NCBI GenBank assembly: GCA_032622095.1
Contig: CP136067.1
Coordinates: 54,599,899 to 54,663,898, forward strand
Direction: 5' to 3'
Length of the DNA stretch: 64,000 bases
Source of the DNA: Siphonodentalium dalli
Lineage: Eukaryota > Mollusca > Scaphopoda > Gadilida > Siphonodentaliidae
The notes under the pieces were generated by a model. The model did no database searches. It was not told the DNA's origin and saw only the letters and a list, made by a program, of their open reading frames with translations. The translations under genes and the position numbers were made by a program. Of this stretch, positions 12,480 to 24,576 are shown one piece after another. Numbering within the stretch: the stretch's first letter is position 1; the number at the start of each line of letters is the position of its first letter.

Positions 12480-12816
12480 CCACGCAGAAGCAAGAGGAAG
12501 CCACCTCAAATATACTGCACATCAGAAGATATTATTAGAGAACACTCTTTATTGTTGCATGCAGCAGAGAAAATGGAACCTATTTTTGTGATTTGAGTTG
12601 ATATAACTTGATTTGCCCCAATAAGTCTTTCTGAGCCATATAAAGTCTGTATACAAGTATTTCGTGTATTTGTTGACCCACTTGGATCTCCAGAATATGA
12701 CAGAAGTATGCCGCTATTAACTTTGAAAGGACCCAAAGCACTTGTAGTGGGTAAATGTGCAAAAAATGTAGAAGTCCACAAAGAAGAACATGGTGAAATA
12801 GATAACCTTTGTTCTT
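12480..12816 (+). pseudogene. Decayed coding relic with two in-frame TGA
   Basis: One + frame runs about 112 codons with two TGA codons near its middle and reads like real protein. Before the stops: RRSKRKPPQIYCTSEDIIRE and HAAEKMEPIFVI. After them: FAPISLSEPYKVCIQVFRVF, VDPLGSPEYDRSMPLLTLKG and PKALVVGKCAKNVEVHKEEH. Both stops would be CGA arginine if TGA arose by CpG decay. The family is not recognised. It may be an exon of a broken gene (acceptor-like TTCCACGCAG at about 12478-12487, donor-like CATG|GTGAAA near 12791) or a transposon or retrocopy fragment. It starts just after the TTAA of the neighbouring MITE. Confidence 0.45.
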
Positions 12817-12859
12817 AATATTCATTAATGACAGTTCTCCAATAATGCAATATCGCATG

Positions 12860-14559
12860 TTGAAACCATTGTTATGGTAATAAAACTATTACATGGCAAT
12901 TCTCCCGTTACCTGCGTTACATCTGAACAACTTTTTTGACATTTGACACCTTACAACTGCCATACTAATATTTAATATGTGGAATAATTTTATTTTTCCA
13001 ATGACAAATCAGCTCATCTTTGATGCCGATCTTCATTCAACTCATTATCGGTCAATTCTTCAGGTTTATATCCTGGCAATATTTGTTACATATGTTACAC
13101 AGAAATGCATTTTTTGGGACCACGTGTCTTTGAATGGATTTTTCTCTGAATTCTCCAAGTGTCAACTTATGATAGTAATCATGGATTGGGGAAGAATAAT
13201 AATGTTTTGAGGTCAGAGAAAGCCAAATTATTTGTGATAGGATTGATTATGCAGCGTTACGTGCATTACAATTTGTATTTTTTTACATGCGTTATATGTT
13301 CAAATCAAAGTGATAGTTGTGAAATGTTTCAACTTAGAAAAGAAGATTTCCTATATGATGTCTTTGAATAACTCATTCTTAAAATGATTGAAGTGTTTTT
13401 GAAGTATTTAGATGACTGCAATTTCAATAACACATGCATCATAATTTTTGTGGTTGATTCTTTCACAATATACATATAGTGAGATCAGGACAAACTACGT
13501 CAGCCTCAGACTGCAACTTATCTGAGTAGTCCAAATGCATCAATAAAATAAATTGAATTTCAAGATCAAAATTAATCATCCAAAGTGTATTCTGGCTGAA
13601 CAACTTGTTTAACAACAGATGTTATTATTGTCTGGTAATGGTATTCAAAACTAGCCACACCAAATTCACAAGTAGGGTGATTCCCATTCTAAGAACGATA
13701 ATGTAATTAACTAATTATATTGTACCCCCCCCCCCCCCCCCCACATTATTCAGCCCTTCATGACAACAAGGCTGATTAGGCAAAATAAACATTAAGTTAA
13801 TTTTTGCTATCAATATGTAAGAACTCATAGTAAAGATAGTGACCATTCCTAATGATAATTAATGTCTGACACGCATTCATTATCGATCCTTTATCAAACC
13901 CATTACCAGTGAGTCTAATTTCACATGACTCTCTTTAACCTTATTCACAAATTTGTCTAATAAAAGCTTGCTAATTCAGGAACAGAATGCATTATGTCTT
14001 GATGCATAATCACCATTTTGTTATTAAATAGAGAAAGATTTAGATTCAATATCAATATGAATCAACATAGAATTCATATTGGAATTTAATTTCAAACAAT
14101 ACTGGTATGTAGTAACTAACCATTCGTAACCAAGTAGTAAGTTCAAATATTTTAGTCTGAATTTGATTTTCAGAATAATATTCAATGCTTTGACTTTTCC
14201 AAGGTTTACTGTCTATTATTGATTAAACTTTGGTATCTTATTGGACTAATTGGACTTTTATCTGTAATTCCACTGTAAAATTAATGTTTACATACCAATT
14301 GTTTTGACATGCAATATCTAATTATTGGAGAGATATTAGTAATCAATATAAGAACAAAGTCATTTTATTTTTCATGTATTAGTTGATGTTAGTTGTTTTA
14401 CAGACTTTTATGTTATTTCACATGAACCCTCTTTGAAGGCGTTGAGTCCCTTTAATTTGAGACTTCAAGATTATAAATGTCATTGTTTCATTTGCTGAAC
14501 AAACAAGGACATTGTGAAGTTTGTTATGATAAATATATATGGACGATTGTATTTTTCAG
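12860..14559. other. Rest of ROPN1L intron 2
   Basis: AT-rich intronic DNA without recognised exons; a C run is at about 13725-13742. Open frames on both strands here are short and low-complexity. Confidence 0.5.
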
Positions 14560-14721
14560 TTGGGTCCTAAGAAAGTTGCACCACTCACAGTGGTGGAAGA
14601 AAAATGGCTTGATCTAGCACTTCCAAAGGAGCAGTTTGATGACTTAGTGAGGATTGGCAGCTTCGGGGGAGACGTTGAATGGAACAAGTTCTTCTCATTA
14701 GCCTGCTCTACATTAGGAGAG
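14560..14721 (+). CDS. ROPN1L exon 3
   Basis: Codes residues 88-141, phase 0 at both ends. The acceptor is ATTTTTCAG ending at 14559 and the donor GAG|GTATGC at 14722. Translation includes VVEEKWLDLALPKEQFDDLV, RIGSFGGDVEWNKFFSLACS and TLGE. It aligns with the family segment running from the NLPTDLFNSVMNVGRF type of sequence to IEWLKFLALACSALG in ropporin-1-like proteins. Reading through the donor gives a stop soon after, in MITE sequence, so the exon end is well defined. Confidence 0.92.
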
Positions 14722-14753
14722 GTATGCAAGCCTGAAAATAGTGTCTGGGATTT

Positions 14754-15031
14754 GCAGAATGAGGTTCCCAGAGGGTGAATTTAATGACGCTATCATGCAT
14801 GGCGGGAAACCCCCTGGGACCTCTTTCTGCTTAGACCTCATCTTCTGGAAAGTATCTATAGTCTCAAAAAAAAAAATTCCCTTCTGTTCAGTTTCTATAT
14901 CCCCTATTATTTACAGAAGATAAAATGCATAATTGACGTGACTAATGCAGAATGAGGCCTAAGCAGAATGAGGACCGAAGAGGGTGTGGGATAGCATCAC
15001 TAAATTCACCCGCTGGGGACCTCATTCTGCA
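14754..15031. mobile_element. MITE with TTGCAGAATGAGG ends
   Basis: Inverted outer blocks: TTGCAGAATGAGGTTCCCAG and GGGTGAATTTA on the left, TAAATTCACCC and GGGGACCTCATTCTGCAA on the right. The interior is unrelated AT-rich DNA. It lies just downstream of the exon 3 donor. Best preserved copy at 46137-46552; partial copies at 20760-20900 and 23220-23330. Confidence 0.65.
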
Positions 15032-15073
15032 AATGACAGAAAGTCTGAGTTTAGTGTGCCTGTCATCCATCTC

Positions 15074-15160
15074 ATCACCCCCCCCCCCCCAATCCATGCA
15101 CATTTTTTATTATACCCCCACCTTTCAAAGAAAAATGGGGGGGGGGGGGGGTATACTGGA
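15074..15160. repeat. C-run / G-run hairpin repeat
   Basis: A C run near 15077-15090 and a G run near 15137-15150 bracket TTATACCCCCACCTTTCAAAG. Related cassettes occur at about 20003-20045 and 46034-46080 (GGTATAATGAGTTCAAC). A dispersed repeat of unknown family; the opposed homopolymers can pair. Confidence 0.5.
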
Positions 15161-16117
15161 TTGACTCCATCCGTTTGTTTTGATACAATGGTTTCGGTTT
15201 GATACAATATCGACCGTACCCGAGCGACATTATTCTGTCCCAAATGTCACACGTTTTTTTTATGTATATGTTTCCTTGCCTAATGTTGTCAAATTATTGG
15301 CCTCTATGAACCATAATGTGTTCGAACATGTCAATCATGTTGTTATTATCGTAAGTGACCGTTTTTTTTCTTTTTCCAACAGCCGTGTGGTGCTGACAAA
15401 AAATATGCCCTGTTTGGCGCTATTTTATGTGTTTCAATGAGACACCCAATTAACAGTTTAACATATCCAGCACACATGAACCCATCTATGCATGACTGCT
15501 TGAACTTATGTTTAACTTTTATTCCATTCGGGAATAAATATTTTTAAGCCACCATCAAGGCGAGTCTTGTGACGTAAATATGCTTTCATTCAAGCAATAT
15601 TCTCTTTCGCACTATTTCTTCATCTCCACAAATCCGTATTAGCAACCTATTTTTAGAATGCAAAACATGGTTCCATGGTGGGCAAAATTATGTTGCATTG
15701 GTGATGGGGGCGCATGCTGGGATTAATTTAGTTTTGTCATGTCGGTAACAGTAATCATTCCGTGTTTTAAATGTTTTATTTATGTCAATTCTCATCTGCA
15801 TTAGTACACTGCACTTACCTGAATATATGGATTGGCAGAACCAGTTGTTAAGAGCGTACTGTTGATGGGAACTGAGTGGAGAGACCAAGGGTGGGTATAG
15901 CCGAGGACCTGATGTGAAGATGCCTCGCTGACCTAATTATGACACAGAAATATTAATAATGCAGGCAGTGTGTCGTTTTATGCTTCCTGAATCCCAAGTT
16001 CCAGTTGACCATGATGTTTCTGCACTGATTTTGTGCAAATACACAGCTCTGTCAGTTGATTCAGTAGTTCAAAATACACATAATACCTAAAGCTAAATAA
16101 CAATACGTAGTATTTCA

Positions 16118-16208
16118 CAGTCCTCGAAATGGACCACAACAATAAGCAATGCTATAATGCCACAGCAATAAACTTGGCATGGAACATTTTTCCTAATTTC
16201 GAGGGCTG
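16118..16208. mobile_element. Short CAG-ended element, probable third copy
   Basis: 91 bp with ends CAGTCCTCGAAATGG and TAATTTCGAGGGCTG. The termini follow the CAGNCCTSGRAAT pattern of the elements at 1222 and 11058. Flanking hexamers ATTTCA and AGTTCA match at 4 of 6 positions, so a decayed 6-bp duplication is possible but not proven. Confidence 0.5.
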
Positions 16209-16344
16209 AGTTCACAATTTATACCGAATCTTGGCACATTGAGCTCTCCACTCAACAGATATATGCAATCTATAAATTTAAAAAACGAAAACCGAGAGTC
16301 AACTATTTTAGTCAAAACCGAAAGAGTCAAAATTTCAAAAATTT

Positions 16345-16830
16345 TGTCCCTCCATGCAGATATCTCAGCCATGGTTTATCAGATATGAATTTAATTTTGT
16401 TTGGAGGTTCACCATCATGACTGCTTTGAAAGGAGGGGCAAATGACGTTGTTTACATTTTCCATTCTAGAGTTATGATTTTTTTTTTAATCTGGAAATCA
16501 TGTTTTTTTTTTTGTCCCCATCCGCGTAGATAACTCAGCCATGGGTTATTGGATCTGAATGAAGATTGGTATGGAGGTTCGCCATCATGACTGCTTTCAA
16601 AAGAGTGCACAAGGACCTTGTTTTAAAGTTTTTCGCCTGAGTTATGGCCCTTCGTTCATCAGTTTTATGATTTGATAACTCCAACAAAGATGAACCTATT
16701 TCAATAAATTTTGGTATACAAGTTGCTTGCCACACTGCTTTTTCATATTAGTATGAAAATCAGGTTTACCCTGAACTTTTTGCCTGAGTTATGGCACTTA
16801 GTTTGTCAATTTGTTCACAATTTTTTTCCA
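16345..16830. repeat. Dispersed repeat, second locus
   Basis: Two to three diverged units with ATCTCAGCCATGG, ATCATGACTGCTTT and GAGTTATGGC, matching the block at 4430-4830. Intronic; no coding signal. Confidence 0.55.
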
Positions 16831-17118
16831 TCCGGCTCTTCTGATGTTTTTTAACCATTATTTGGTAGTTTCATGTTAAGATAATGGAAAATTTTATGGA
16901 CGCTCTGTTTCTAATTCCAGAATTCTGATCAATACAAATGACACTGTTTTTGTTGGAGCCCAAACATAGTTGTATATTTTATGACATCAATGTGTCTTTC
17001 TGGGATATATAATGCCCATAGATACAGGAATATTTCAAAAGTAAATATTATCAGGTGTATTTTGGAGCGCAAACTTCCATGTGACTTTAATATGCTGATG
17101 AAATTCCTCTTTTTCCAG

Positions 17119-17294
17119 AACATCACAGATGCAATGAAGACTGTTTGTGAGATATTAACTGCCGATGCTGAAGGCGGCCCTGCAAGAATACCATTCCCTC
17201 TGTTCAAAGAACTCTACACATATCTAGCTCAAATAGATGGCGAGATATCACAGCAACAGATCAATGAAGTCATCAACTATTTGAATTATGATGT
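17119..17294 (+). CDS. ROPN1L exon 4
   Basis: Codes residues 142-199 plus two bases. The acceptor is CTTTTTCCAG ending at 17118 and the donor is GT|GTAAGTATAG at 17295. Translation contains NITDAMKTVCEILTADAEGG, PARIPFPLFKELYTYLAQID and GEISQQQINEVINYLNYD. It matches the conserved C-terminal half of ropporins (human: [20 protein letters not shown] and FLYTYIAEVDGEI). It is the most conserved exon and fixes the identification independently of the RIIa domain. Confidence 0.93.
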
Positions 17295-18538
17295 GTAAGT
17301 ATAGCTGCAACACTAAGATAGGGAGTTAGCAAGGTTCAGGTACATGTATGTGCAACCGGTGTTGCTATTTGAGTTAGGTGATATTTGCAATTGCATGTAC
17401 AATCATTCAGTTCAGATTTTTCTGTTTCTTAGTTATCATGTAACAAAAAATGTAGCAAAGGGGAATAACTCAATATTCCACTTTAAGTGAAAAAAGAGTT
17501 ATATTCTCCTTTGTAGTCAACTAGCCTTATTGGAACTGAATACCAAGTGGGTTGTGTGACAATCGGATTATCCTCTCTACTAGTTATGTGCAGTTTTGAA
17601 ATCTCATTTTGGTTTTGGTTTTGTTATGGTTTTTGTAGAGAAACCAGGTTTTGGTTTCGGTTATGGTTTTACTCAATGACTATATGCATAGAGCAGATGG
17701 TATAATATATGGCATAATATTTCCAGCCATTTTGCAGTTATTTCCATAGTCTATGTGGCAGTATACATGTATCATTATCGCCCATATGACACCCAGATGT
17801 TCAAATTGAAACTGCTCTAATGTGGTAAATAGCAGCTGACAAAAGCGTGCTCTAACCACACTTCTTGGAAAAGTGACCAGATGTGTCAGTTAATTGATAC
17901 CAGAAGAAGGTTTTATAGAATATATCGGTTGAAGTTTGGTTTTGAAATTAAACCAAAAGAAAACAGAAAAACCGTAAAACTGCACATCACTACACTCTAC
18001 ACATTCCCTCTGAACCACTAAATTATGAGTGTTCCTACAGATGCATCTCTATGGTAATATCATGGCAAAAAGGCTGTACAATAATCTACTTGTCACCCAG
18101 AATTTGGCAGGAACTGCAAGCAATTACCAGCCTTCAAAATTAGGTACAAGAGCATTGCTAAGGCGTGGCAAAATACGCCTGTGGTAATTCCAACAAAGAG
18201 CAATAATTCTGGTGACAATTGGCATGCAGAACCAACTTGATAGTAAACCCACATACGAAATTTCATTCCATTCAGTTGTGACTATGTCATATTATCATCC
18301 GGAAACTAAAAGCGGACGGATGGACAGACCAACAACATAATACGTCCCATTTTTTTAAAACAGGCATATAAAAATGTCAGCAAAATTAATACTCTGCCAT
18401 GTTCGATTCCACATGTTGCCATGGCATTTCCCATGGCAATGCTTATTGCCATGGTCAATTTCGAGGAATATGTTTAATTTAAGTCATGAAGATTTATATA
18501 TCGCATGTATCTTAATTTGTACTGATTATATATTCCAG

Positions 18539-18608
18539 AGACAAACAAGAAGGATATGTTCAGCCAAGAAACTTCCTCAACTCAGAATGCCCAAAGCTAT
18601 CATGCTGA
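18539..18608 (+). CDS. ROPN1L exon 5, stop codon
   Basis: Codes the split Val codon and the last 22 residues, DKQEGYVQPRNFLNSECPKL then SC, stop TGA at 18606-18608. The sequence TTCCAGAG offers two overlapping acceptors. The one ending at 18538 was chosen because it gives the family-like tail; the alternative two bases later gives a basic unrelated tail. The tail occupies the place of the IGPDGLITVNDFTQNP-type end of vertebrate proteins and is diverged. No polyadenylation signal can be assigned with certainty; AATAAA hexamers first appear about 650-850 bp downstream. Confidence 0.82.
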
Positions 18609-18771
18609 TGACATCATCCTGAATCCTCATTTATGGTCATTTAATAATAGACGGTTTAATGTGATCATCGGATATAAATGTAAACAAACTGCATGAACAT
18701 CAAAGAAATTGATGTAAATGTTAAGTTTGCTGACATTTTATGACAGTCCAAACCCATGACCATATTGAATC

Positions 18772-18988
18772 TACAGTAATGCTCTAATAAATCGACTCCT
18801 TAACCACAGCAGAATTATGGGTAACTTTTCAGGATTTAGTCGGAAATATGGCTTTTTGTCATTCATCGGAAAGCTCTCGGCGAGAGCTTTCCGATGAATG
18901 GCAATTAGCCATATTTCCGACTAAATCCTGAAAAGTTACCCATAATTCTGCTGTGGCTAAGGAGTCGATTAATTAGAGCATTACTGTA
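18772..18988. mobile_element. Tc1/mariner-like MITE, 217-bp near-perfect palindrome
   Basis: Runs from TACAGTAATGCTCTAATAAA to TTAATTAGAGCATTACTGTA. Arms of about 100 bases are nearly identical in inverse and meet at GAAAGCTCTCGGCGAGAGCTTTC. A TA duplication at the edges is consistent with Tc1/mariner mobilisation. It starts 164 bp after the ROPN1L stop codon, so it may be part of the 3' untranslated region. Confidence 0.82.
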
Positions 18989-18989
18989 C

Positions 18990-20750
18990 ATGTTATTACT
19001 TAAAATTATTTACATACCTAAATTTATTTCAAATTCGAACTTGGGATGAGTTTATATGTCTTTTCTTTTCAATATTATATTAGACTGGTGTAAGTTGTCT
19101 ATTTCCACATGACTATCCCTTTGATTACTGAATATTCCGCTGATGAGTAGTAACTTGATTGATTACCAAATACTTGCTGATGACTAGTAACTTGAATTGA
19201 TTAATGAATATTTGCTGATGAGTAGTAATGAATGATTAATGGATACTTGGTGAATTTTAATAAATAGCCTTAGGTTGTATGTAGAACTTATTATTTCAAC
19301 ATCTCTACAAATGAATGAACAAGAATTCTTTCATTTGTAGGGATGTTCGCCTAATAGTTCAACAAACAGCAAATGCCAATTATAGCTTCAATGGCCATTA
19401 GAGGTGTAGTAATCATCACCATGTTAAATTCTGTGTCTGGTGGGACAGACTTGAAAATAAAATAAAGATATGGGTCTGTTCCAATTCTACTCCAGCTGGA
19501 TGTTGTGCCACCATCTTAACCCTTTCTTTACTAATGGATTCTCCCATTCAGTTATGCAACTATCTATTGGAATGTTACATTATTCATGAAAAATGAGCCA
19601 ACTACAGACAGGCAAAATGATAATACATGTTCAGAAAGATTTATAATTATTGGTGAGATATGTTCAGATAATAAGTTCAACAAACGAACTCATTCAGGAT
19701 ATGAAAGCAGACCTATGGTTGTTTGTTGAACATTTCCTGAGGGACTACTCATCAATTAGTATTTAGTAAAGAAAGGGTTAAACTTCCAATAGTATGTTAA
19801 TGAGATGTGTCACTATCTCTGTGATTTGTCTGAAAGTTGAATAAATTGTTTTAACTTTGTGTGTATTGTGTACATAAGTTGTATTTAAAATGATAATTGC
19901 TGTAATGGAAACCACATACACATAATAAATGTGGTTTTATTCATATGCTCTTCTCATTTATTCTTCAAATTTAGGTTGTTGGGATCAACCCTCCATATAT
20001 TTATACCCCAGGCCACAAAGGGAATGGTGGGTATGCTGGATTACATGTGTTGGGTCCTCCGACCATCCGTCTGGGCATCTGCATGGCTTCTCAGTTCAAC
20101 GATATATCGATATATTTCTATTTATCATATCGCTATCGAGTTAAAATGGAAATATCGAGTTCGACTTTATATTTAATGTAAACTTTGAAATGAAGTGGCC
20201 ATCAATTTCGGCAACATTGTGCATGAGTATTCTGAGGGAATGGTGTCTTGCTGCATAAACAACCACACATGCATCGAGGGTGAGACAAATAGTCATGCAC
20301 ATCACTAAAGGCATTACAACTAATTTTAATAGTGTGACAAGAAGTGCTTCTCATTCAGTAATGTAGTATGCTGATTAAAACCCATTATGGTGTAAGCAAT
20401 GTCTTCACATATTGGTTTTTGTGGGGCATAATCATATTCTTTATGACCGATGTTGGAGTTTTCCTAGTGTAGACATTTTCATTATATAAATGGCAGACAT
20501 ATGAAATTTCACTTAGGCTTTACTTTCAATTACAAGAGGAAGTGACAGACAGATGCTATGTTCAGAGGGAAACAACACAAACTAATATTCGTCTTTGGCT
20601 TTTCTTGGATGCAACTGTTTTCGTAAGTTCACGATTTCAGATTATCAATATTTGCCCATATCGTGATGATAAAATGGATATCCTATCGACATTGTAAAAC
20701 CCCAGGCATCTGTTCTTCATCCATTTGTTTGGGAATCCAACAATCCAGAT
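18990..20750. other. Non-coding, downstream of ROPN1L
   Basis: AT-rich DNA with a short direct repeat (GCTGATGAGTAGTAACTTGA variants at about 19140-19230), AATAAA-type hexamers, and a poly-C/G cassette relic at about 20003-20045. No exon recognised. Confidence 0.45.
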
Positions 20751-20759
20751 CAGGCCTCA

Positions 20760-20900
20760 AACTATGGTGCTGGACACTTACATAATGAGGTCCCCAGAGG
20801 GTGAATTTAGTGACGCTACCCTGTACAGTGGGCTAGCATCACCAAATTCACCCTCTGGGAACCTCATTCTGCTTGGTCCTCATCTTCTCTGGAAGTATCT
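20760..20900. mobile_element. Partial copy of the GAATGAGGTCCCC MITE
   Basis: Contains ATGAGGTCCCCAGAGGGTGA and TTCACCCTCTGGGAACCTCA in inverse, joined by a short centre with CGCTACCCTG and GGGCTAGCATCACC. A half-element compared with 46137-46552. Confidence 0.55.
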
Positions 20901-20939
20901 TTATTATCAAATTAACATGTTTTTAGCTCAACTTGGGAA

Positions 20940-23000
20940 TGTCAATTTTGAGCTTTTGCCATGGGTTGATGTCCATCCGTCAGTCAACAATTTCCTTTGG
21001 CACACCCTACATGCCACATCCCTCATCCTATCATCACCAAACGTCATACGGATCTTCGGGGTGACCTCAAGATGGAATCCATAAATTTTTTCCGAAATTC
21101 ATTAGAAAACATGGCCTGCTTATTTGGGGTGACCTCTATTTGGAAGCCATCAATTTTTTCCAAAATTTGTTAGAAAACATGGCCACTAGCAGCCATCTTG
21201 GATTTCAAATTGAATCCATCGGCACACCCTGCATCCCACATTTATTAATGAAATGTTTGGAAAATTTACAGGCTGTTTAGGATCACCTCTAGATGGGAGC
21301 TATTGAATTTGAATTATTTTCGATGAAAAACATGGCCAATCGTCAGCCATCTTGAATTTTACTCTCTCTATATAATGACAAAATCCTTTGGCACACCCTA
21401 CAGACCACATCCCTCATCCTGTCATCATCAAACTATATATGGATCTTCAGGGTGCCTCTAGATGGGAGCCATTAATATTTTTTAATTTTACTCTTTGTAT
21501 GACTATATGCGTTGGCACACCCCACAGACCTCATCACCGATCACCAGCAAACTTTATATTGATCTTCAGGGTTACCTCTAGATGGGAGCCATAGATTTTT
21601 TTCTGAAATTTGTTGAAAAACATGGCTGCCAGCTGCCATCTTGGATTTTACTCTTTGTTAGTCAACTTTACAACGTAAAGTTTGAGCTATTGCCATGAGT
21701 TGGCATCCGTCCTCCCGTGCATGCATCAATAATTTCCTTCGGCATGCCCTACATGCCGCATCCCTTATCCGACCTTCACCAAACTTCATATGTAGCTTCA
21801 GAATGACCTATAGATGGGAGCTATGAAATTTTTCGGAATTTCGATGAAAAACATGGCCGCCAGCAGCCATCTTGGATTTCAAATTTGAATCCATCGGCAT
21901 ACCCTACAGCTCGTATTTATGGCCGGATCATTTTAAAATGTTGCAGGCACAATTGTGATCACCTGTAGATGGGAGCTATCAAATTTGAATGATATTTACT
22001 CTTTGTATGACTAAATTCTTCGGCACACCCAATAGGCCACATCTCTCATCTGATTGTCACCAAACATATGTTTCTTCGTGGTGACCTCTAGATGGGAGCC
22101 TCCTATTTTGACCAAATTTTTTTTTAAACATGGCCACAGCAGCCATCTTGGATTACAAATTTGAATCCATCGGCACACCCTGCATTTATTGGAGAAATGA
22201 TTTGAAAATTTACAGGCATGTTTAGAATCACCTCTAAACAGGAGCTATAAAATTTGAACAATTTTAGATGAAACACATGGACGCTGGCAACCATCTTGGA
22301 TTTTACTCTTGCATGACTAAATCCTTTGGCACACCCTACAGACCACATTCCTCATATTGATGATCACCAAACTTCATATGGATCTTCGGGGTGACCTCTA
22401 GATGGGAGCCTCCTATTTTGACCAAAATTCGTTGAAAAACAAGGCTGCCAGCGGCCATCTTGGAATTTACTCTTTGTATAAACTTTGGCGCTCCCTACAG
22501 ACCACATCCCTCATCCGATCATCACCAAACTTCATATGGATTTTCGGGGTGACCTCCAGCAGCAAAAAATTAACTTCTTCCCAAGTTGAGCTACAGTGTC
22601 ATTGATACTTTCATATGATTAAATCCTTCGGCACAGACCACATCCCTCATCCTCTCACCAGCAAACTTTATATGGATCTTGGGGGTGACCTCTAGATGGG
22701 AGCCATCAATTTTTTTCCGAAATTTGTTGAAAAAACATGGCTGCCAGCAGCCATCTTGGATTTTATTCTTTGTATGACTAAATCCTTCAGCACACCCTAA
22801 AGTCCACTTCCCTCGTCATCTCATCAGCAAACTTTATATGGATCTTGAGGGTGACCTCTAGATGGGAGGCATAAATTTTTTCCGAAATTTGTTGGAAAAA
22901 CATGGCTGCCAGTGGCCATCTTCGATTTTACTCTTTGTATGACTAAATCTTTCAGCACACCCAACTGGCCACATATTGATGATAGTTGTTTTGCAGACTT
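20940..23000. repeat. Minisatellite, ~155-bp unit, about 13 units
   Basis: The word GGCACACCC, or a near variant, starts units at about 20999, 21221, 21390, 21514, 21741, 21896, 22022, 22172, 22328, 22487, 22630, 22789 and 22953, so spacing is 124-227 bp and mostly near 155. Each unit also carries variants of CACATCCCTCATC, ATCACCAAACTT, GTGACCTCTAGATGGGAGCC, AAAACATGGC and CAGCCATCTTGGATTTTACT. Units are clearly diverged. A more decayed cousin array lies at 48140-49330. No coding signal. Confidence 0.85.
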
Positions 23001-23219
23001 TAATGTTATTTTGCAAGAACCCACTTCAAAAGTCTTTAACCAAAACTATTGAACATCTACGAGTTCAAAAGGATGAAATATTCCATGTTGTCACCACTAA
23101 AGGGTTTTCCCTTCAGAATGACATCACCGCCCAAGTTTCGCATTAACAAATTCCACACAACTATCTTCTGATTGGCTTCAGCTGACTCTGTTGTATTATG
23201 TTTTGAAAGTAATGGCCAG

Positions 23220-23340
23220 GCCTCAACATATGGTGCTGGTCATTTACAGAATGACTTCCTCAGAGGGTGAATTTAGTGACAACACCCTACAGCATCACTA
23301 AATTCATCCTCAGTGGGGACCTCATCTGCTATGGGAGATC
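23220..23340. mobile_element. Partial copy of the GAATGAGGTCCCC MITE
   Basis: Carries ACAGAATGACTTCCTCAGAG, GGTGAATTTAGTGAC and, inverted, CACTAAATTCATCC followed by GGGGACCTCAT. Followed by GTGATGTGCACCCATTGG, also seen inside the 46137-46552 copy. Partial and diverged. Confidence 0.5.
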
Positions 23341-23409
23341 TTGACACAGATTTTAGATGGTGATGTGCACCCATTGGACACCTGGATTATGCTTTGTGCC
23401 ATCTGCTCT

Positions 23410-23530
23410 TTTGGGGATATAGAGAAATTAAAATGAAACAAGACAGTCAATGACTGGAGGGCTCACCTGACCGTAAAGACTGAGAAGACTGGGACTCTGA
23501 AGACTCTGTATTCAGTACTTGTCAAATCAT
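23410..23530. repeat. Dispersed repeat ACAAGACAGTCAATGAC
   Basis: Begins ACAAGACAGTCAATGACTGG and continues GCTCACC..AAAGACTG..GACTGGGACTC. Similar segments are at about 42025-42110 and 43590-43680. Family unknown; possibly a SINE-like unit. Confidence 0.5.
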
Positions 23531-24576
23531 GTGGCTAACAGTTTGACTGAATATAAGAATAGATGACACATTATGTCTGAAAGCAACAGATTTTCCACTA
23601 AATACTGGTTGGAAAACTGAAGTATGAGAATAATTTCAATATCAAAATAATATCGCCACAAGGACAGAAAAGATTATTTAAATGACGATGTCTATAAATA
23701 CATTTATTTTTAATTAAATAAAATGAAGACGTCTGAAAATCTTTATCAATTAAATTTGTTGTCTCAATATGAAAGCTGTTTTGCTATCAAAACATAAAAA
23801 ACGTTTTGAATCTGTCAGTGTCATGTTTTTTAGAACTACAGAATCACAATTAACTTAGTGCCCCTTTTAGCAAATATGGGCTCAATCTGCCTTGTACATG
23901 GTCTGTAATAATTTAATAATGAAGTAATATGTTGTGAGGTGTTTCAGTGACTTCACTAGCGGATAGAGTCCAACTCTGCCACTTTTTTGCTGGCTGACAC
24001 TATTTTAACATATTTGAATCCATATTATCCATGGACAATGTCAAATTAATCAGGTGGATCCAGAAAAGATGTTTCAATGAATTTCATATTTGCGATTTCA
24101 TTAGATAGACAGTGGTAAGTGCCCTAGCCCCGACTCTTGACCGGCTGACCCTGGTATAACAAACCTGGTCTAGTGATTTCTGAGTAAATATTTTATGAGT
24201 CGAAGTGGAATTCGTTGATACCATGTTCCTCAAGTGTAGCAATAAACTTTAGGGAAAGGTTAATCATGTTCTTCCTTGGTGGTATAAATTTAATAAATAT
24301 ACATAGATCTCATTAGTATAGACAGAAAGGGCTAACATCCGAAATATACATATCATAGAATATCAAATCTATAATCATGAGAATCTATGAATTAGTACCA
24401 AATTGGAACACAACAAAGTCTTATGGAGTGGGTTAACATTTTTTGTGGTGAGTGGCTGGATATTAAATCTCATAGCTGCCCCTTTTAAAACTAATCCCAA
24501 CAAAGTAAAAAAGACCTTTTAAGCCAACTACAGACTCAATGGTAAATGAATTGTTAAATGTGTATCCGTCCTTTAA

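Larger units (their letters stand above)
5239..18608 (+). other. ROPN1L gene, coding span (5 exons)
   Basis: Gene-level entry. Joining 5239-5375, 9764-9887, 14560-14721, 17119-17294 and 18539-18608 gives 669 nt, which is 222 codons plus TGA. Every junction is GT-AG and phase-compatible (2, 0, 0, 2). Introns are 4388, 4672, 2397 and 1244 bp. The product aligns from end to end with ropporin-1-like protein (human about 230 aa). That family is a cytoplasmic axonemal protein with an RIIa dimerisation/docking fold that binds A-kinase anchoring proteins and sits on the radial spoke of motile cilia and sperm flagella. A splice acceptor (TTTTGCAG) eight bases before the ATG implies at least one upstream untranslated exon, not located. 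Confidence 0.9.
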
